In this document: piece after piece, positions 32,207 to 42,919 of the stretch
Layout: every line of letters starts with the position of its first letter
Numbering within the stretch: the first letter of the stretch is position 1
DNA from: an uncultured Sutterella sp.
GTDB taxonomy: Bacteria > Pseudomonadota > Gammaproteobacteria > Burkholderiales > Burkholderiaceae_F
Length of the DNA: 64,000 nt
Direction: 5' to 3'
Assembly (NCBI GenBank): GCA_900544255.1
Contig: UQUM01000007.1
Location: forward strand, 10,085-74,084
The notes under the pieces: model-generated
What the model saw: the letters and a program-made list of their open reading frames with translations, nothing else
Told to the model about the DNA's origin: nothing
The model's database searches: none
Made by a program: the position numbers and the translations under genes

Positions 32207-33105
32207 TGACCTCTCTGCGGTGGAATGCCGGTCAAACGTTCCGCGGACTCAAAAGTACCGGAAGCGACTTTGTAATGAGCGTCATGCTCGCCGGTCTCGC
32301 GCTGACGTTGCCTTTTTTCATTGCCTGCGTCTGGCTCTCCGTCGCGGATCTCTCGTTTTCCATGCCGAAAACGGAAGTGACGGTCTTTACAGAACGCACG
32401 GCAAGCCTCGCCTCCGTCAAAAAAATCCAGAGGAACATCAACGACCTCGCAGGCGTTGCTGAAACGCGGCTTCTCACCCGAGAAAAAGCGCTCGAACTCG
32501 TCAATCAAAATCTCGGAGTCAAAGACCGCGGCAACACCAACAACACGCTTCCCGACATTATCATCGTCACAGTCGGCTCCAACATGTCGTCTGCGGCCAC
32601 CGCGGAACTCGACACCGCAATTAAGAAGATTCCCGGCGTCGTCTCCACGGCGTTTGACGCCGAATGGGCGGAGAACCTCTCGCGCTTTCAATCCGCCGCC
32701 TGGTCGGCCGCACTCATTCTGGGGGCCGTCATTCTGCTCCTGTGCGTTCTCGTCATCATGAGTTCCATCCGCATGACAACCCGTGCGCAAAACGAGGAAA
32801 TTCGGGCCCTCAACACATTTGGAGCCGAAGTGGGTTTCATTGCCGCTCCTTACGGTTGGCGCGGCGCCATTACGTTGACAGCGGCCGCCTTAGTTTCAAT
32901 CGGCATCAGTTGGTTGGGGGTCGGCATCCTCGCGCAGCCCGTCACGCAGTTTGCCGCGATTTACAACGTGAGCGTCACGCTCTCCCTGTTGCGCCCTGAC
33001 TACCTCGTGATTTACGTCGTCGTCTGCGCCGTCTTGGGCTACGCGAGCGGTCTGTCCGCCGCATCGTCCGAAATTCGAAAAGTCCAGAACGAACAAACGT
33101 TCTGA
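32197..33105 (+). CDS. ftsX: FtsX, cell-division ABC permease
   Basis: 302 residues. One membrane segment (about 28-53), a periplasmic domain (about 55-165) containing EVTVFTERTASLASVKKIQ, and three C-terminal segments (from about 170), the FtsX/MacB-type layout. The conserved TRAQNEEIRALNTFGAEVGFIAAPY at about 190-214 is the FtsX loop that contacts FtsE. It links septal FtsZ to the cell-wall hydrolase activator EnvC. The start lies inside ftsE. Confidence 0.92.
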   Translation: MRLMTSLRWNAGQTFRGLKSTGSDFVMSVMLAGLALTLPFFIACVWLSVADLSFSMPKTEVTVFTERTASLASVKKIQRNINDLAGVAETRLLTREKALELVNQNLGVKDRGNTNNTLPDIIIVTVGSNMSSAATAELDTAIKKIPGVVSTAFDAEWAENLSRFQSAAWSAALILGAVILLLCVLVIMSSIRMTTRAQNEEIRALNTFGAEVGFIAAPYGWRGAITLTAAALVSIGISWLGVGILAQPVTQFAAIYNVSVTLSLLRPDYLVIYVVVCAVLGYASGLSAASSEIRKVQNEQTF

Positions 33106-33199
33106 GGTCGCTACAATCCTTTACGAATCCGCCGCCCACCACGAAAACGGGCAGTGTAGGATGCGTTTTCCCTTCGTTTTCCGTTTTTAGATTTGCCCC

Positions 33200-34225
33200 G
33201 TGAAAACCTCTGACCTTGACTCCCCGGATGTCCTTGACGAGGACGTCATTGATGCGCCCGAAACCCCGCGGCATTCAGGGGCTCTCGTCGTGCCGAAAAA
33301 AGGCCGGCGGTCAGTGGTGCCCTACGAAAAGAAAACGCAGCTCCCCGCCGTCATTGCGACGCCGCTCGGCGACTTGGACGCGTTTATCCGGGCCGCGAAC
33401 GCAGCGCCCCTTCTCACTGCGGAAGAAGAGAAGAAATACGCCGTGGCGCTGCGGGACAAAGGCGACGTCAACGCCGCACAGGCGCTGGTCATCAGCCATC
33501 TGCGCCTCGTGATTTCGGTCGCGCGAGGCTATTTGGGCTACGGACTCCCGCACGCCGACCTCATTCAGGAAGGCAACATCGGCCTCATGAAGGCCATCAA
33601 ACACTTTGATCCGGATCGGGGCGTGCGGCTGATGACGTTTGCCGTCCATTGGATCCGGGCTGAAATTCAGGACTACGTCGTCAAAAACTGGCGCCTCGTG
33701 AAACTCGCGACCACCAAGAATCAGCGCAAGCTCTTTTTTAACCTGCGCCAGATGAAGGAAAGCGACAAGTCGCTCACCTACGGCGAAGCCCAAAAAATCG
33801 CGGAAACGCTCGAAGTGAAGCCGCAGGAAGTGCTCGACATGGAAGAGCGCATGACGGGAGGCGAAACGTCGATTGACGGGCCGGTGAACGACGACGATGA
33901 CAACCCCACGTTTTCCCCCATTGACTGGCTCTCGCGCGACGAAGACGGTCCGATGCATCAGATGGAAGCCCTCTCACGGGAAAAACTCTCTCGGGAAGGC
34001 CTCAAAAAAGCGTTGGACGCCTTGGATGAGCGTTCTCGGCGCGTCATTGAGGCTCGGTGGCTTAAGACGGACGCCGAAGACAATGCTGCGCCCGTGACAC
34101 TGCAGGAACTGGCCGCCGAACTCGGCGTTTCCGCCGAGCGTGTCCGTCAAATCGAAAAGAAGGCGCTTCTGACCATGCGTTCGGCCTTAGCCGGCGAACG
34201 CGACGCCATCATTGACTCTGATTAA
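33200..34225 (+). CDS. rpoH: RNA polymerase sigma-32 (heat-shock) factor
   Basis: 341 residues from a GTG at 33200; the start is uncertain because the first ~50 residues exceed the family norm and no clear ribosome site precedes it. Sigma-70 region 2: QALVISHLRLVISVARGYLGYGLPHADLIQEGNIGLMKAI, then FAVHWIRAEIQDYVVKNW. The RpoH box TKNQRKLFFNLR at about 172-183 identifies sigma-32. Region 4 has LAAELGVSAERVRQIEKKAL. It directs heat-shock transcription. Last member of the ftsY-ppx-ftsEX-rpoH run; the 94-bp gap before it may hold its own promoter. Confidence 0.94.
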   Translation: MKTSDLDSPDVLDEDVIDAPETPRHSGALVVPKKGRRSVVPYEKKTQLPAVIATPLGDLDAFIRAANAAPLLTAEEEKKYAVALRDKGDVNAAQALVISHLRLVISVARGYLGYGLPHADLIQEGNIGLMKAIKHFDPDRGVRLMTFAVHWIRAEIQDYVVKNWRLVKLATTKNQRKLFFNLRQMKESDKSLTYGEAQKIAETLEVKPQEVLDMEERMTGGETSIDGPVNDDDDNPTFSPIDWLSRDEDGPMHQMEALSREKLSREGLKKALDALDERSRRVIEARWLKTDAEDNAAPVTLQELAAELGVSAERVRQIEKKALLTMRSALAGERDAIIDSD

Positions 34226-34240
34226 CCGTTGAAACTCACC

Positions 34241-34711
34241 ATGTTCCACGTCGTTTTAGTGCATCCCGAAATTCCGCCCAACACGGGCAACATCATCCGC
34301 ATGTGTGCCAACACCGGGTGCGACCTGCACCTTGTAAAGCCGCTGGGATTTGAAGTGGACGACAAACACCTCATCCGCGCCGGACTTGATTATCACGAAA
34401 TGATGACGATGACGGTGTACGAAAATTGGGAAGACTTCATCACCCGTGCGGCACCTCAGCGCGAGCGGATGTTTGCGATGACGACGAAGGGATCCTCCGT
34501 TTTCTCCGCCATGACGTTTCAACCGGGAGATTGGTTCGTGTTCGGCAGCGAAGGCCACGGACTGCCCGACGCCGTGCGGGACGAGTTTCCAGTCTCGCAG
34601 CGCATCCGTCTCCCGATGCGTCCCGACAACCGCTCGCTTAACTTGAGCAACGCCGCCGCCGTGACCGTCTTCGAAGCTTGGCGTCAAAACGGCTATGCGG
34701 GCGGCGTTTAA
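34241..34711 (+). CDS. trmL: tRNA (cytidine(34)-2'-O)-methyltransferase
   Basis: 156 residues from the ATG at 34241. It is a SPOUT methyltransferase: HPEIPPNTGNIIRMCANTGCDLHLVKPLGF at about 7-36, DWFVFGSEGHGLPDAV at about 97-112 and RLPMRPDNRSLNLSNAAAVTVFEAWRQ at about 121-147, the knotted SAM-binding end. TrmL 2'-O-methylates the wobble base of certain leucine tRNAs. It follows rpoH by 15 bp and converges on proB with 5 bp between the stops. Confidence 0.92.
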   Translation: MFHVVLVHPEIPPNTGNIIRMCANTGCDLHLVKPLGFEVDDKHLIRAGLDYHEMMTMTVYENWEDFITRAAPQRERMFAMTTKGSSVFSAMTFQPGDWFVFGSEGHGLPDAVRDEFPVSQRIRLPMRPDNRSLNLSNAAAVTVFEAWRQNGYAGGV

Positions 34712-34716
34712 AACGC

Positions 34717-35856
34717 TTAAAGCGTCATCACCAAGTTGTCCCGGTGAATGAACTCGGGCTGCGTGCAGTAACCCAGCACCGGTTCTATGTCTTCGGTATG
34801 CCTCCCCTTGATGAGCTGGATTTCTGAGGACGAATAGTTAGCAAGGCCGCGCGCGATTTCACGACCGTCCGGCGCACAGCACGCCACGACTTCTCCGCGG
34901 ACGAATTCGCCTTCCACGGACTTAATCCCCACGGGCAGGAGACTCGTCTTCCGGGCTATGAGCGCGTCGGCGGCGCCTTCGTCCAACACGACTTTCCCCA
35001 CGCAGCGCAGATGATCCGCAAGCCACTGATTGCGGGCGTGCATGGGATCGTGCGTCGCCTTGAGTTCGGTGCCGATGTGTTCGCCCTGCGCCATGCGGAC
35101 CAATACGTTCTCTTCGCGCCCCCAGGCAATGACGGTGTGCGCCCCGGAACGGGCGGCGCGTTTGGCGGCGAGAATCTTCGTAATCATTCCGCCCTTACTC
35201 ATGACGGTGGCGGCCCCTCCGGCCATCTTTTCGAGAGCCGGGTCTCCGGCTTCCGCGTCCGCGACAAAGCGGGCCGCCGGATCCTTTCGGGGGTCGGCGG
35301 TGTAAAGCCCCTTCTGGTCGGTGAGAATCACGAGCGCGTCGGCTTCCACGAGATTCGTGACGAGCGCCCCCAAGGTGTCGTTGTCCCCGACCTTGATTTC
35401 GTCCGTGACGACCGTGTCGTTCTCGTTGATGATGGGAAGAACGCCGAGACTTAAAAGTTCGATCAACGTATCCCGGGCATTGAGATAACGCTCGCGATCG
35501 GCCAAGTCCGCATGTGTCAAAAGAATTTGTGCCGTCCCGATTTTGTGTTCGGCAAAACACATTTCGTAAGCCTGTGCAAGCTTCATCTGCCCCACGGCGG
35601 CGGCCGCCTGCAGTTCGCAGAGTTTCTTGGGGCGCGTCGTCCACCCCAAACGCCGGATGCCTTCGACGATAGCACCGGAGCTCACGAAAACCACTTCTTT
35701 ACCGAGGGCTCTCAGCGCCGCAATCTGTTCCGCCCACCGGGCGATGGCACCGAAATCAACGCCGCGGCCTTCGTTAGTGACGAGGGCGCTCCCCACCTTC
35801 ACTACAACGCGCCGTGCGTCTTTCAAAAGGGAAACCGGGGATACTGCCGTCGTCAT
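34717..35856 (-). CDS. proB: Glutamate 5-kinase
   Basis: 379 residues. An amino-acid kinase domain (about 13-265) has [77 protein letters not shown] and [17 protein letters not shown]; a C-terminal PUA domain (about 285-370) completes the long ProB form. It phosphorylates glutamate in the first step of proline synthesis and is normally feedback-inhibited by proline. It lies 18 bp downstream of obgE, as in many betaproteobacteria. Confidence 0.94.
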   Translation of the reverse strand: MTTAVSPVSLLKDARRVVVKVGSALVTNEGRGVDFGAIARWAEQIAALRALGKEVVFVSSGAIVEGIRRLGWTTRPKKLCELQAAAAVGQMKLAQAYEMCFAEHKIGTAQILLTHADLADRERYLNARDTLIELLSLGVLPIINENDTVVTDEIKVGDNDTLGALVTNLVEADALVILTDQKGLYTADPRKDPAARFVADAEAGDPALEKMAGGAATVMSKGGMITKILAAKRAARSGAHTVIAWGREENVLVRMAQGEHIGTELKATHDPMHARNQWLADHLRCVGKVVLDEGAADALIARKTSLLPVGIKSVEGEFVRGEVVACCAPDGREIARGLANYSSSEIQLIKGRHTEDIEPVLGYCTQPEFIHRDNLVMTL

Positions 35857-35874
35857 TTTTCTGCCTCTTCAGGG

Positions 35875-36996
<1,122 letters not shown>

Positions 36997-37073
36997 TCAG
37001 CTCGGACGGTTTCGTTTAGGAAAACGACATTCTCTTTTCCGTGTGCTGAAGCTGAAAATATTAATCTAAAAAA

Positions 37074-37120
37074 CGAAAAAAGCTCCGAAGGGAATCTCAG
37101 TCCCGCCGGAGCCTTTTCTT
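37074..37120 (-). terminator. Terminator after rpmA
   Basis: GCTCCG (37082-37087) pairs with CGGAGC (37107-37112), flanked by A/T runs, giving a T-rich 3' end on the minus strand. It is in the 163-bp rpmA-obgE gap and probably sets a lower level for obgE-proB than for the ribosomal-protein genes. Confidence 0.65.
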
Positions 37121-37147
37121 ATTCAGTGAACGGTGTCGGAAAACCGA

Positions 37148-37411
37148 TTAGCCGGCAACCGGCACAACCTTCACGAACTGGTGATTGCGCGGGCCCTTCA
37201 CTTCAAAGGCCACCGTGCCGTCAACCAAAGCGAACAGCGTGTGGTCGCGGCCCATGCCGACATGATCGCCGGCGTGGAACACGGTGCCGCGCTGACGGAC
37301 GATGATGCCGCCGGCGTTCACAAACGCGTTGCCGAAAACCTTTACACCAAGGCGCTTAGCCTGAGAATCACGACCGTTGCGGGTAGAGCCGCCGCCCTTC
37401 TTATGTGCCAT
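37148..37411 (-). CDS. rpmA: Ribosomal protein L27
   Basis: 87 residues, nearly invariant family features: [23 protein letters not shown] at the N-terminus (reaching towards the peptidyl-transferase centre) and [27 protein letters not shown] in the core. It is a 50S subunit protein. Thirty-two bp after rplU, with AGGAAG ribosome site. Confidence 0.97.
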   Translation of the reverse strand: MAHKKGGGSTRNGRDSQAKRLGVKVFGNAFVNAGGIIVRQRGTVFHAGDHVGMGRDHTLFALVDGTVAFEVKGPRNHQFVKVVPVAG

Positions 37412-37443
37412 TTTTGTTTCTTCCTAAAAACGTGCTTCAAAAA

Positions 37444-37758
37444 TTAAGCGTTGATCGCTTCAATCTTGAGTTCGGTGTAGTTCTGACGATGACCGCCGCT
37501 CTTCATGGAGTGCTTGCGGCGACGGAACTTGAAGATACGAACCTTGTCGCTGCGGCCGTGAGAAAGCACGGTGGCCTTGACGGAGGCGCCTTCAACCACG
37601 GGCTTGCCCGCCTTGATGGAGCCGTCTTCAGCGGCAACGAGAAGAACGTCGTTCAGGGTCACTTCGGAGCCGGCTTCGGCTTCGAGGGTTTCAACCTTGA
37701 CGGTGTCGCCAACGGCAACGCGATACTGCTTGCCGCCGGTACGGATGATTGCGTACAT
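37444..37758 (-). CDS. rplU: Ribosomal protein L21
   Basis: 104 residues: [23 protein letters not shown] at the start and [28 protein letters not shown] at the end are typical of L21, a 23S rRNA-binding 50S protein. First gene of the rplU-rpmA-obgE-proB unit; a near-consensus promoter lies about 150 bp upstream. Confidence 0.97.
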   Translation of the reverse strand: MYAIIRTGGKQYRVAVGDTVKVETLEAEAGSEVTLNDVLLVAAEDGSIKAGKPVVEGASVKATVLSHGRSDKVRIFKFRRRKHSMKSGGHRQNYTELKIEAINA

Positions 37759-37906
37759 GAAAAATTAACCTCGCCCGTTTCGCTCCCGAACTGAATCGGT
37801 TGACGAAACCTTTTTATATTAAAGGGAAATCAGTCTGAAAAATCAGTGCGGTAAAACCGTCGTCCCTTTCAGCTGACACTCTTTCACTTGCGTGGAAAAG
37901 ACGATG

Positions 37907-37935
37907 ATTATGACACAATAAAACGACCGTGTCAA
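37907..37935 (-). promoter_or_regulatory. Sigma-70 promoter of rplU-rpmA
   Basis: On the minus strand TTGACA (plus 37930-37935) and CATAAT (plus 37907-37912) are separated by exactly 17 bp. This is the strongest sigma-70 match I see in the window. The ~150-nt leader before rplU could host regulation by L21, but I see no clear structure. Confidence 0.8.
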
Positions 37936-37953
37936 CGATTTTTCCAACAAAAA

Positions 37954-39378
37954 TCAAACACCGCCGTGCACAAAAACGCTCTTCCAGCGGACGAATTCCG
38001 AGAGCCCCGCCACACCGCTTTCGTAGCCCAGTCCGCTCGCCTTAAAGCCGCCGAACGGCGCCTTCACGTCGCGAGGCGCATTGTTCACGAACACGTTGCC
38101 GGCATCAATCTCGTCGGCGATCCTCCGGGCGGCGTCTTCGGGACCGAACACCCCGGAACTCAACCCGTAGGGCGTGTCGTTTGCGAGCTTTACCGCCTCT
38201 TCTTCCGTACGGTAGGTGAAAACCGACAACACAGGCCCGAAAATCTCTTCCCGCGCAATCCGCATACCAGGGGCGACGTTCATAAAAATCGTGGGGGCAA
38301 TATAAAACCCTGAGGTCGGATCTTCCTCCGGTACCCGTCCGATGAAAAGTTCCGCCCCTTCTTCAACCCCGGAACGAATGTAGTCCCCGACTTTTTCATA
38401 CTGTCGGCGCGACACTACAGGGCCGATCACCGCGCCTTCCTGTAACGGAGCTCCGATCGGGAATTCCTTAATAATCAGCTTAAAAACGGCTTTCACCATT
38501 TCCGTCATGGATTCGTGAATGAGGAGTCGCGACTGTGCCGTACAGGTTTGTCCGGCATTTAAAAAGACGGATTTAAAGAGCGTTCGGCAGGCGTCATCGT
38601 AAGACGGCATTCCGGGAAGCCAAATGCAGGGGGATTTCCCGCCCAATTCGAGCGATACCTTTTTTAACGCTGCGCCGGCCTTGGCCGCGATCTCCCGACC
38701 GACCGCCGTCGAACCCGTAAAAGACACCATCGCGAACGCCGGGTGCGTAATGAGGGAATCACCATACGAGCGAGCCGAACCCGAAATCAAATTAAAGACG
38801 CCCATCGGGATTCCGGCTTCGTCGGCCGCCTCCGCCAACACAAACGCCGACAAGGGCGCCTGGCTGCTCGGCTTCAGAACCACCGTGTTTCCCATCAACA
38901 GGGCCGGAATCACCTTCTGAATAATCTGCCCCAGGGGGTAGTTCCACGGCGTAATACAGCTCACCACCCCCACGGGTTCCATACGAACATAGGCGCCGGT
39001 GAGTTTTCCCTGAAATCCCATTTCGCGGGCGCATTCGCAATACGCCTTAATGCGTCCGATCTGATAAAGGCCGTGCTTCTTATAAGAGTATTTCCAAGGA
39101 GTTCCGAGTTCTTGAACTTCCAGTTCCCCGATCGTTTCCGCACGCTTCGTGAGCGCTTCGGCCCATTTCGTCATGAGCGCAATACGTTCTTCAAGCGTCG
39201 TTTCCTTCCAGGCAGGAAACGCCCGGCGGGCTGCCTCTGCCGCTTCTGCGGCGTCCTTGGAATCTCCCGCCGGGATTTCCGCAAAAGACCGCATCGTGGC
39301 GGGGTTCACCACGGCAATCGTCGCCTCGGAATGTGAATCCACCCAGCGACCGTCAATGTAATGTCGGGAAAAATTCAT
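37954..39378 (-). CDS. NAD(P)-dependent aldehyde dehydrogenase
   Basis: 474 residues from the ATG at 39376-39378. The ALDH superfamily residues are intact: CITPWNYPLGQIIQKVIPAL, KPSSQAPL (cofactor Lys), FTGSTAVGREIA, SLELGGKSPCIW (catalytic Glu) and NAGQTCTAQSRLL (nucleophilic Cys, about 278-290), ending with APFGGFKASGLGYESGVAG. It oxidises an aldehyde to the acid; substrate class cannot be read from sequence. It stands alone, with a long upstream region and rplU's promoter just before its end. Confidence 0.93.
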   Translation of the reverse strand: MNFSRHYIDGRWVDSHSEATIAVVNPATMRSFAEIPAGDSKDAAEAAEAARRAFPAWKETTLEERIALMTKWAEALTKRAETIGELEVQELGTPWKYSYKKHGLYQIGRIKAYCECAREMGFQGKLTGAYVRMEPVGVVSCITPWNYPLGQIIQKVIPALLMGNTVVLKPSSQAPLSAFVLAEAADEAGIPMGVFNLISGSARSYGDSLITHPAFAMVSFTGSTAVGREIAAKAGAALKKVSLELGGKSPCIWLPGMPSYDDACRTLFKSVFLNAGQTCTAQSRLLIHESMTEMVKAVFKLIIKEFPIGAPLQEGAVIGPVVSRRQYEKVGDYIRSGVEEGAELFIGRVPEEDPTSGFYIAPTIFMNVAPGMRIAREEIFGPVLSVFTYRTEEEAVKLANDTPYGLSSGVFGPEDAARRIADEIDAGNVFVNNAPRDVKAPFGGFKASGLGYESGVAGLSEFVRWKSVFVHGGV

Positions 39379-39947
39379 AGGGACCACCCTCAATAAAAAC
39401 GGAGATCACGACTGCACGCCTTCGTGCGTAAGAAGACGCTGACAAAGAGTGGTCTTTCCTGTGCCGGGTTATTAAACCCGATTTATTTCAGACCGTCAAG
39501 AAAACCGTCTCCCCACGCGGTCCGTCGGTTGATTTTCTCCCCAACCGACTTTAGTTTTTGTCAACTTTTCTCAGGAATCACTCTTCATTGCGTCAACACC
39601 TCACCCCGCATTTTTTCCTTATCTCGGGTTATCCCTGAAAACATCGTCAAAGCTCCCGGTTGATTTCATCTTCACCTCATCAGCAAACCTCAGCTTTTCA
39701 AAAAAATTCTCAGTTTTCTGATCTGACAAAAATATCAATACGTTGTTTTCAGATGAATTTATTTTCAGATCAACCCAAATACAAATCTGATTTTCTCAGG
39801 ACGTTTCCCTGAGGACTTTTACCTACCCAAAGTCGAAACTGCCGCTCCAGAAACCTTCCGGCCAACGCCACAAGTGGTCTTCTGAAAATACTCCCGGCCG
39901 CGGCTCGGAAAGGTTGCTCTTTCCACCATGGCTAAAGGTAGTCAATC
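39379..39947. other. 569-bp AT-richer region upstream of the CadB-YtfL gene
   Basis: No gene that I can support. AT content rises, especially at 39530-39800. Hexamers TCAGAT/ATCTGA cluster at 39721-39726, 39749-39754, 39765-39770 and 39785-39790, two of them inside TTTTCAGAT direct repeats (39746-39754, 39762-39770). An inverted repeat CTCAGG/CCTGAG is at 39795-39813. These could be the control region of a cadBA-like operon whose start of cadB remains. Ribosome site AAGGTAG precedes 39948. Confidence 0.5.
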
Positions 39948-41339
39948 ATGAACTCTCCTAAAAAGATTGGTCTGATGGCTTGCACCGGCATCGTCGCCGG
40001 CAACATGATGGGCAGCGGCATCGCACTGCTTCCCTCAAACTTGGCCTCCATCGGATCCGTTGCCCTTTTCGGCTGGGCTATCGCCCTTGTGGGCGCCCTG
40101 GCTCTGGCTTACGTTTTTGCCCGTCTTTCCACGGTCAATCCTCAGAGCGGCGGCCCCGTCGCCTACGCCGGCGAAATCAGTCCGGCATTCGGTTTTCAGA
40201 CCGGTGTTCTCTACTACCATGCCAACTGGATCGGCAACCTCGCATTCGTACCACCGGATGCCTTAGAGTCCGTTGCTTTTTCCGCTGCGTTCATCACCGT
40301 CACCCTTCTCTTCATCATTTTCGCGGACTTGATCCCAAAGCGAGTAGCCATGATCCGCCCCGAATCCACAGCACTCGGCATGGTTCGACTCATGCAGTGC
40401 TTCATCATTATCTTCAAACCCTTGGTATGGTTGCTCACGGTAACCTCCGGATGCATCATGAAGCTTCTCGGGATTCCGACCACGACCAAAGAAAAAATCA
40501 CCAACGAAGATATTGAAGCCACCGTAGAAGCCGGTGTCGCCGCCGGCATCATTGCTCCGCAGGAACAAACCGCCATTACCAACGTCATGGATTTGGAAAG
40601 CCGCCTCATTCCGAGCGCCATGACGGCTCGCGACAACATCGTCTACTTTGATCTCTGCGAAGACTACGAAAGCATCACCGCCAAAGTCCGCGCCTATCCC
40701 CACAGCAAATTTCTGGTCTGCGACAAAACCATTGATCAAATCGTCGGCTGCGTGGATTCCAAAGAACTCCTAAAACGCTACGTCAACGGGCAGCCGTTCA
40801 CCTTAAAAGAAAGCGGTCTCATCACCCAAGTACTGACCGTTCCCGACACACTGACGCTTTCTGAAACCCTGGATATCTTCAAAACCCAAAAACGCGATTT
40901 TGCCGCCATCGTCAACGAATACGCCCTCACTGTCGGCGTCATCACCCTCAAAGACATTCTTTGGGTCATCATGGGCGACTTTGTTCCCACCGACGATACG
41001 CAGCAGATCGTGAAACACAAAGACGGATCGTGGCGCATTGAGGGTGCCACACCGGTTGAAGATGTCGAACGGCTGCTCAGCACCGGCAAAATGCCGGATG
41101 ATGAAAGTTACGAAACCATGGCCGGTTTTCTGATGTATATGCTCCGCCGCGTTCCCAAACTCTCCGACCGGGTTACTTTTGCCGGTTACCGGTTTGAAGT
41201 CGTCGATATGGAAGGTGCCCGCGTTAATCAGATCATTGCGACAAAAATCAAAGCCCCGGAACCGCCGGAGCAGTTTTTGGAACACAAGAATCAACCGGCG
41301 GTCAATCTGCCGGCAGAAAAATTAGTGGCCAACCAATAG
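39948..41339 (+). CDS. In-frame chimera: CadB antiporter N-terminus joined to YtfL/CorC-type CBS protein
   Basis: 463 residues. Residues 1-97 match the start of the lysine/cadaverine antiporter CadB (KKIGLMACTGIVAGNMMGSG, YAGEISPAFGFQTGVLYYHANWIGNLA). From about 98 on it matches the YtfL branch of the DUF21/CBS/CorC family: SVAFSAAF, IIFADLIPKRVAMI, NEDIEATVEAGVAAGII, two CBS units (about 215-345, SKFLVCDKTIDQIVGCVDSKELL and EYALTVGVITLKDI) and a CorC_HlyC end (VTFAGYRFEVVDMEGARVNQI). The first ~100 residues of YtfL, including initial membrane helices, are missing; most of CadB is missing. The joint is near 40239. No stop or frameshift. It may be a deletion product or an assembly error; as protein its function is doubtful. 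Confidence 0.85.
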   Translation: MNSPKKIGLMACTGIVAGNMMGSGIALLPSNLASIGSVALFGWAIALVGALALAYVFARLSTVNPQSGGPVAYAGEISPAFGFQTGVLYYHANWIGNLAFVPPDALESVAFSAAFITVTLLFIIFADLIPKRVAMIRPESTALGMVRLMQCFIIIFKPLVWLLTVTSGCIMKLLGIPTTTKEKITNEDIEATVEAGVAAGIIAPQEQTAITNVMDLESRLIPSAMTARDNIVYFDLCEDYESITAKVRAYPHSKFLVCDKTIDQIVGCVDSKELLKRYVNGQPFTLKESGLITQVLTVPDTLTLSETLDIFKTQKRDFAAIVNEYALTVGVITLKDILWVIMGDFVPTDDTQQIVKHKDGSWRIEGATPVEDVERLLSTGKMPDDESYETMAGFLMYMLRRVPKLSDRVTFAGYRFEVVDMEGARVNQIIATKIKAPEPPEQFLEHKNQPAVNLPAEKLVANQ

Positions 41340-41356
41340 GTCTCATTCCGACAAAA

Positions 41357-41383
41357 CCCCCTGCCGCTTTTCTTAACAGGGGG
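41357..41383. terminator. Bidirectional hairpin between the chimera and glpD
   Basis: CCCCCTG (41357-41363) pairs with CAGGGGG (41377-41383). AAAA flanks the 5' side, giving TTTT on the minus strand after glpD; the plus strand lacks a T run. The two flanking genes converge here. Confidence 0.55.
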
Positions 41384-41443
41384 CCGCTCCCTTCGATCGC
41401 TTGCTTCCGATCTCTGGCAAACCGCGATAGTTACTCTTGCCGT

Positions 41444-42919
41444 TTACTTCCCGAGCGCCTTCCTCACCGCCGCTTCCACAACAGGCATCAATTCCGCCGT
41501 ACGAGCCTTGTTGAGTTCGCCCAACCGTAACCGGCGATAGAGCACGTCTTTCGCCGTCCGTGCCCCAGTATTTTTCACACAGTAAGCCGCATAAGCTTCC
41601 ACGTCCTTCACCACGGACTGCACGTCTTCGGCCTGATCCGCACGCTTTTCCAAAGCCAACGCATCCACCGACGGATCCACATACAAAGGCAGCGACCGCG
41701 TCATGCAGCCGCCCCGACGAATAAGCTTCATGCGGAAAGCCACCGCCAACGCGTGTTCCGCCATCGCACGGTAACTCGTCCATTTACCGCCCGTGATCGT
41801 TACGAGGTTGCCGAATTCCGGAATGACGGCATGTTCACGGGAAAGTTTGGCGGACGTCGGCCCGCCCGACACAACGTGCCCCTTAAAGAGCGGACGCAGG
41901 CCTGAGAAACTCCCCTTCACATCGGCTTTGGTGATTTTCTTTTCCAGGTAACCGTTGGCAGTTTCCACCATGAAATCGATTTCGTCGTCCGTGATTTCCG
42001 GATCAAACGGCGCCTGTCCCTGCTCCAAGTCCGTCGTCCCGATTTCGAGATTGTCCTTCCAAGGTATCACGAAGAGAAGTCTTCCGTCTTTAGTCTTCGG
42101 GATTACCATCGCAGCATCCGACGGCATGAATTTCTTGTCGACCACAATGTGAGACCCGCGGGAAATCCGTACGAGGCTATCGACTTCAGCGTTTGCCATC
42201 CGACGAATGTTGTCCACCCAGGGACCGGCACAATTAAAGAAACACCCTGCTTTTACCGTGAAGGTCTCTCCGGTTTCTTCGTCTTTTACCGTCACGGAGG
42301 CCACACGGTCGCCTTCAACGGTCACCCTCGTCACCGGCATGTAGTTGAGAGCCGTCGCCCCTTCACGAAGCGCCGTCTGCATCAAGGCAATCGCCGTACG
42401 CGCGTCATCAAACTGCGCGTCGTAAAACTTCACGGCGCCTTTCAGTCCCTTGCGCTTAAGTCCCGACAAAGCGCAGAGCGCTCCGTTGCGGGAAAAGACC
42501 GACATGTGGCCGATGCCGAAACCGCAGGAAGCAAATGCGGAATAAAGCGCCACACCGGCAGAATAAAAGGCGAGTTCCCCCCAGGAGTAACACGGCATCA
42601 CAAAGGCCTGCGCATGCACCAACTTCGGCGCATTCTTTAAAAGAAGCCGTCGTTCCGCCAGTGCTTCCCGCACAAGCGACCAATCCCGCGGGTTCTTCAT
42701 GTAGCGCACGCCGCCGTGAATCAATTTTGTCGAACGCGACGACGTTCCGGCGCCGAAATCCTGCGCGTCCACCACGAGCGTCTTCAGCCCGCGGCTGGCG
42801 GCATCCACCGCTACGCCCAACCCCGTAGCTCCGCCGCCGATCACGACAACGTCAAACGATTCGCCGCTGCGGAGGCGTTCAAGCATCTGCGCCCGATTAA
42901 GCGCCGTAGTGGAGGACAT
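41444..42919 (-). CDS. glpD: FAD-dependent glycerol-3-phosphate dehydrogenase
   Basis: 491 residues. FAD-binding FDVVVIGGGATGLGVAVDAASRGL at about 22-45, then DFGAGTSSRSTKLIHGGVRYM (typical GlpD/GlpA segment), FFNCAGPWVDNIRR and VFVIPW-like LLFVIPWKDNLEIGTTD, with a DAO_C helical end. It oxidises sn-glycerol-3-phosphate to DHAP at the inner membrane, feeding the quinone pool. The 491-residue length without a bfd-like Cys domain favours aerobic GlpD over GlpA. AGGAG lies upstream. No glpF/glpK/glpR neighbours are present. Confidence 0.9.
   Translation of the reverse strand: MSSTTALNRAQMLERLRSGESFDVVVIGGGATGLGVAVDAASRGLKTLVVDAQDFGAGTSSRSTKLIHGGVRYMKNPRDWSLVREALAERRLLLKNAPKLVHAQAFVMPCYSWGELAFYSAGVALYSAFASCGFGIGHMSVFSRNGALCALSGLKRKGLKGAVKFYDAQFDDARTAIALMQTALREGATALNYMPVTRVTVEGDRVASVTVKDEETGETFTVKAGCFFNCAGPWVDNIRRMANAEVDSLVRISRGSHIVVDKKFMPSDAAMVIPKTKDGRLLFVIPWKDNLEIGTTDLEQGQAPFDPEITDDEIDFMVETANGYLEKKITKADVKGSFSGLRPLFKGHVVSGGPTSAKLSREHAVIPEFGNLVTITGGKWTSYRAMAEHALAVAFRMKLIRRGGCMTRSLPLYVDPSVDALALEKRADQAEDVQSVVKDVEAYAAYCVKNTGARTAKDVLYRRLRLGELNKARTAELMPVVEAAVRKALGK

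Noticed and set aside
39424..39663. 79-codon plus-strand frame in the gap before the CadB-YtfL gene
   Set aside because: No ribosome site, composition of noncoding AT-richer DNA, no family features.
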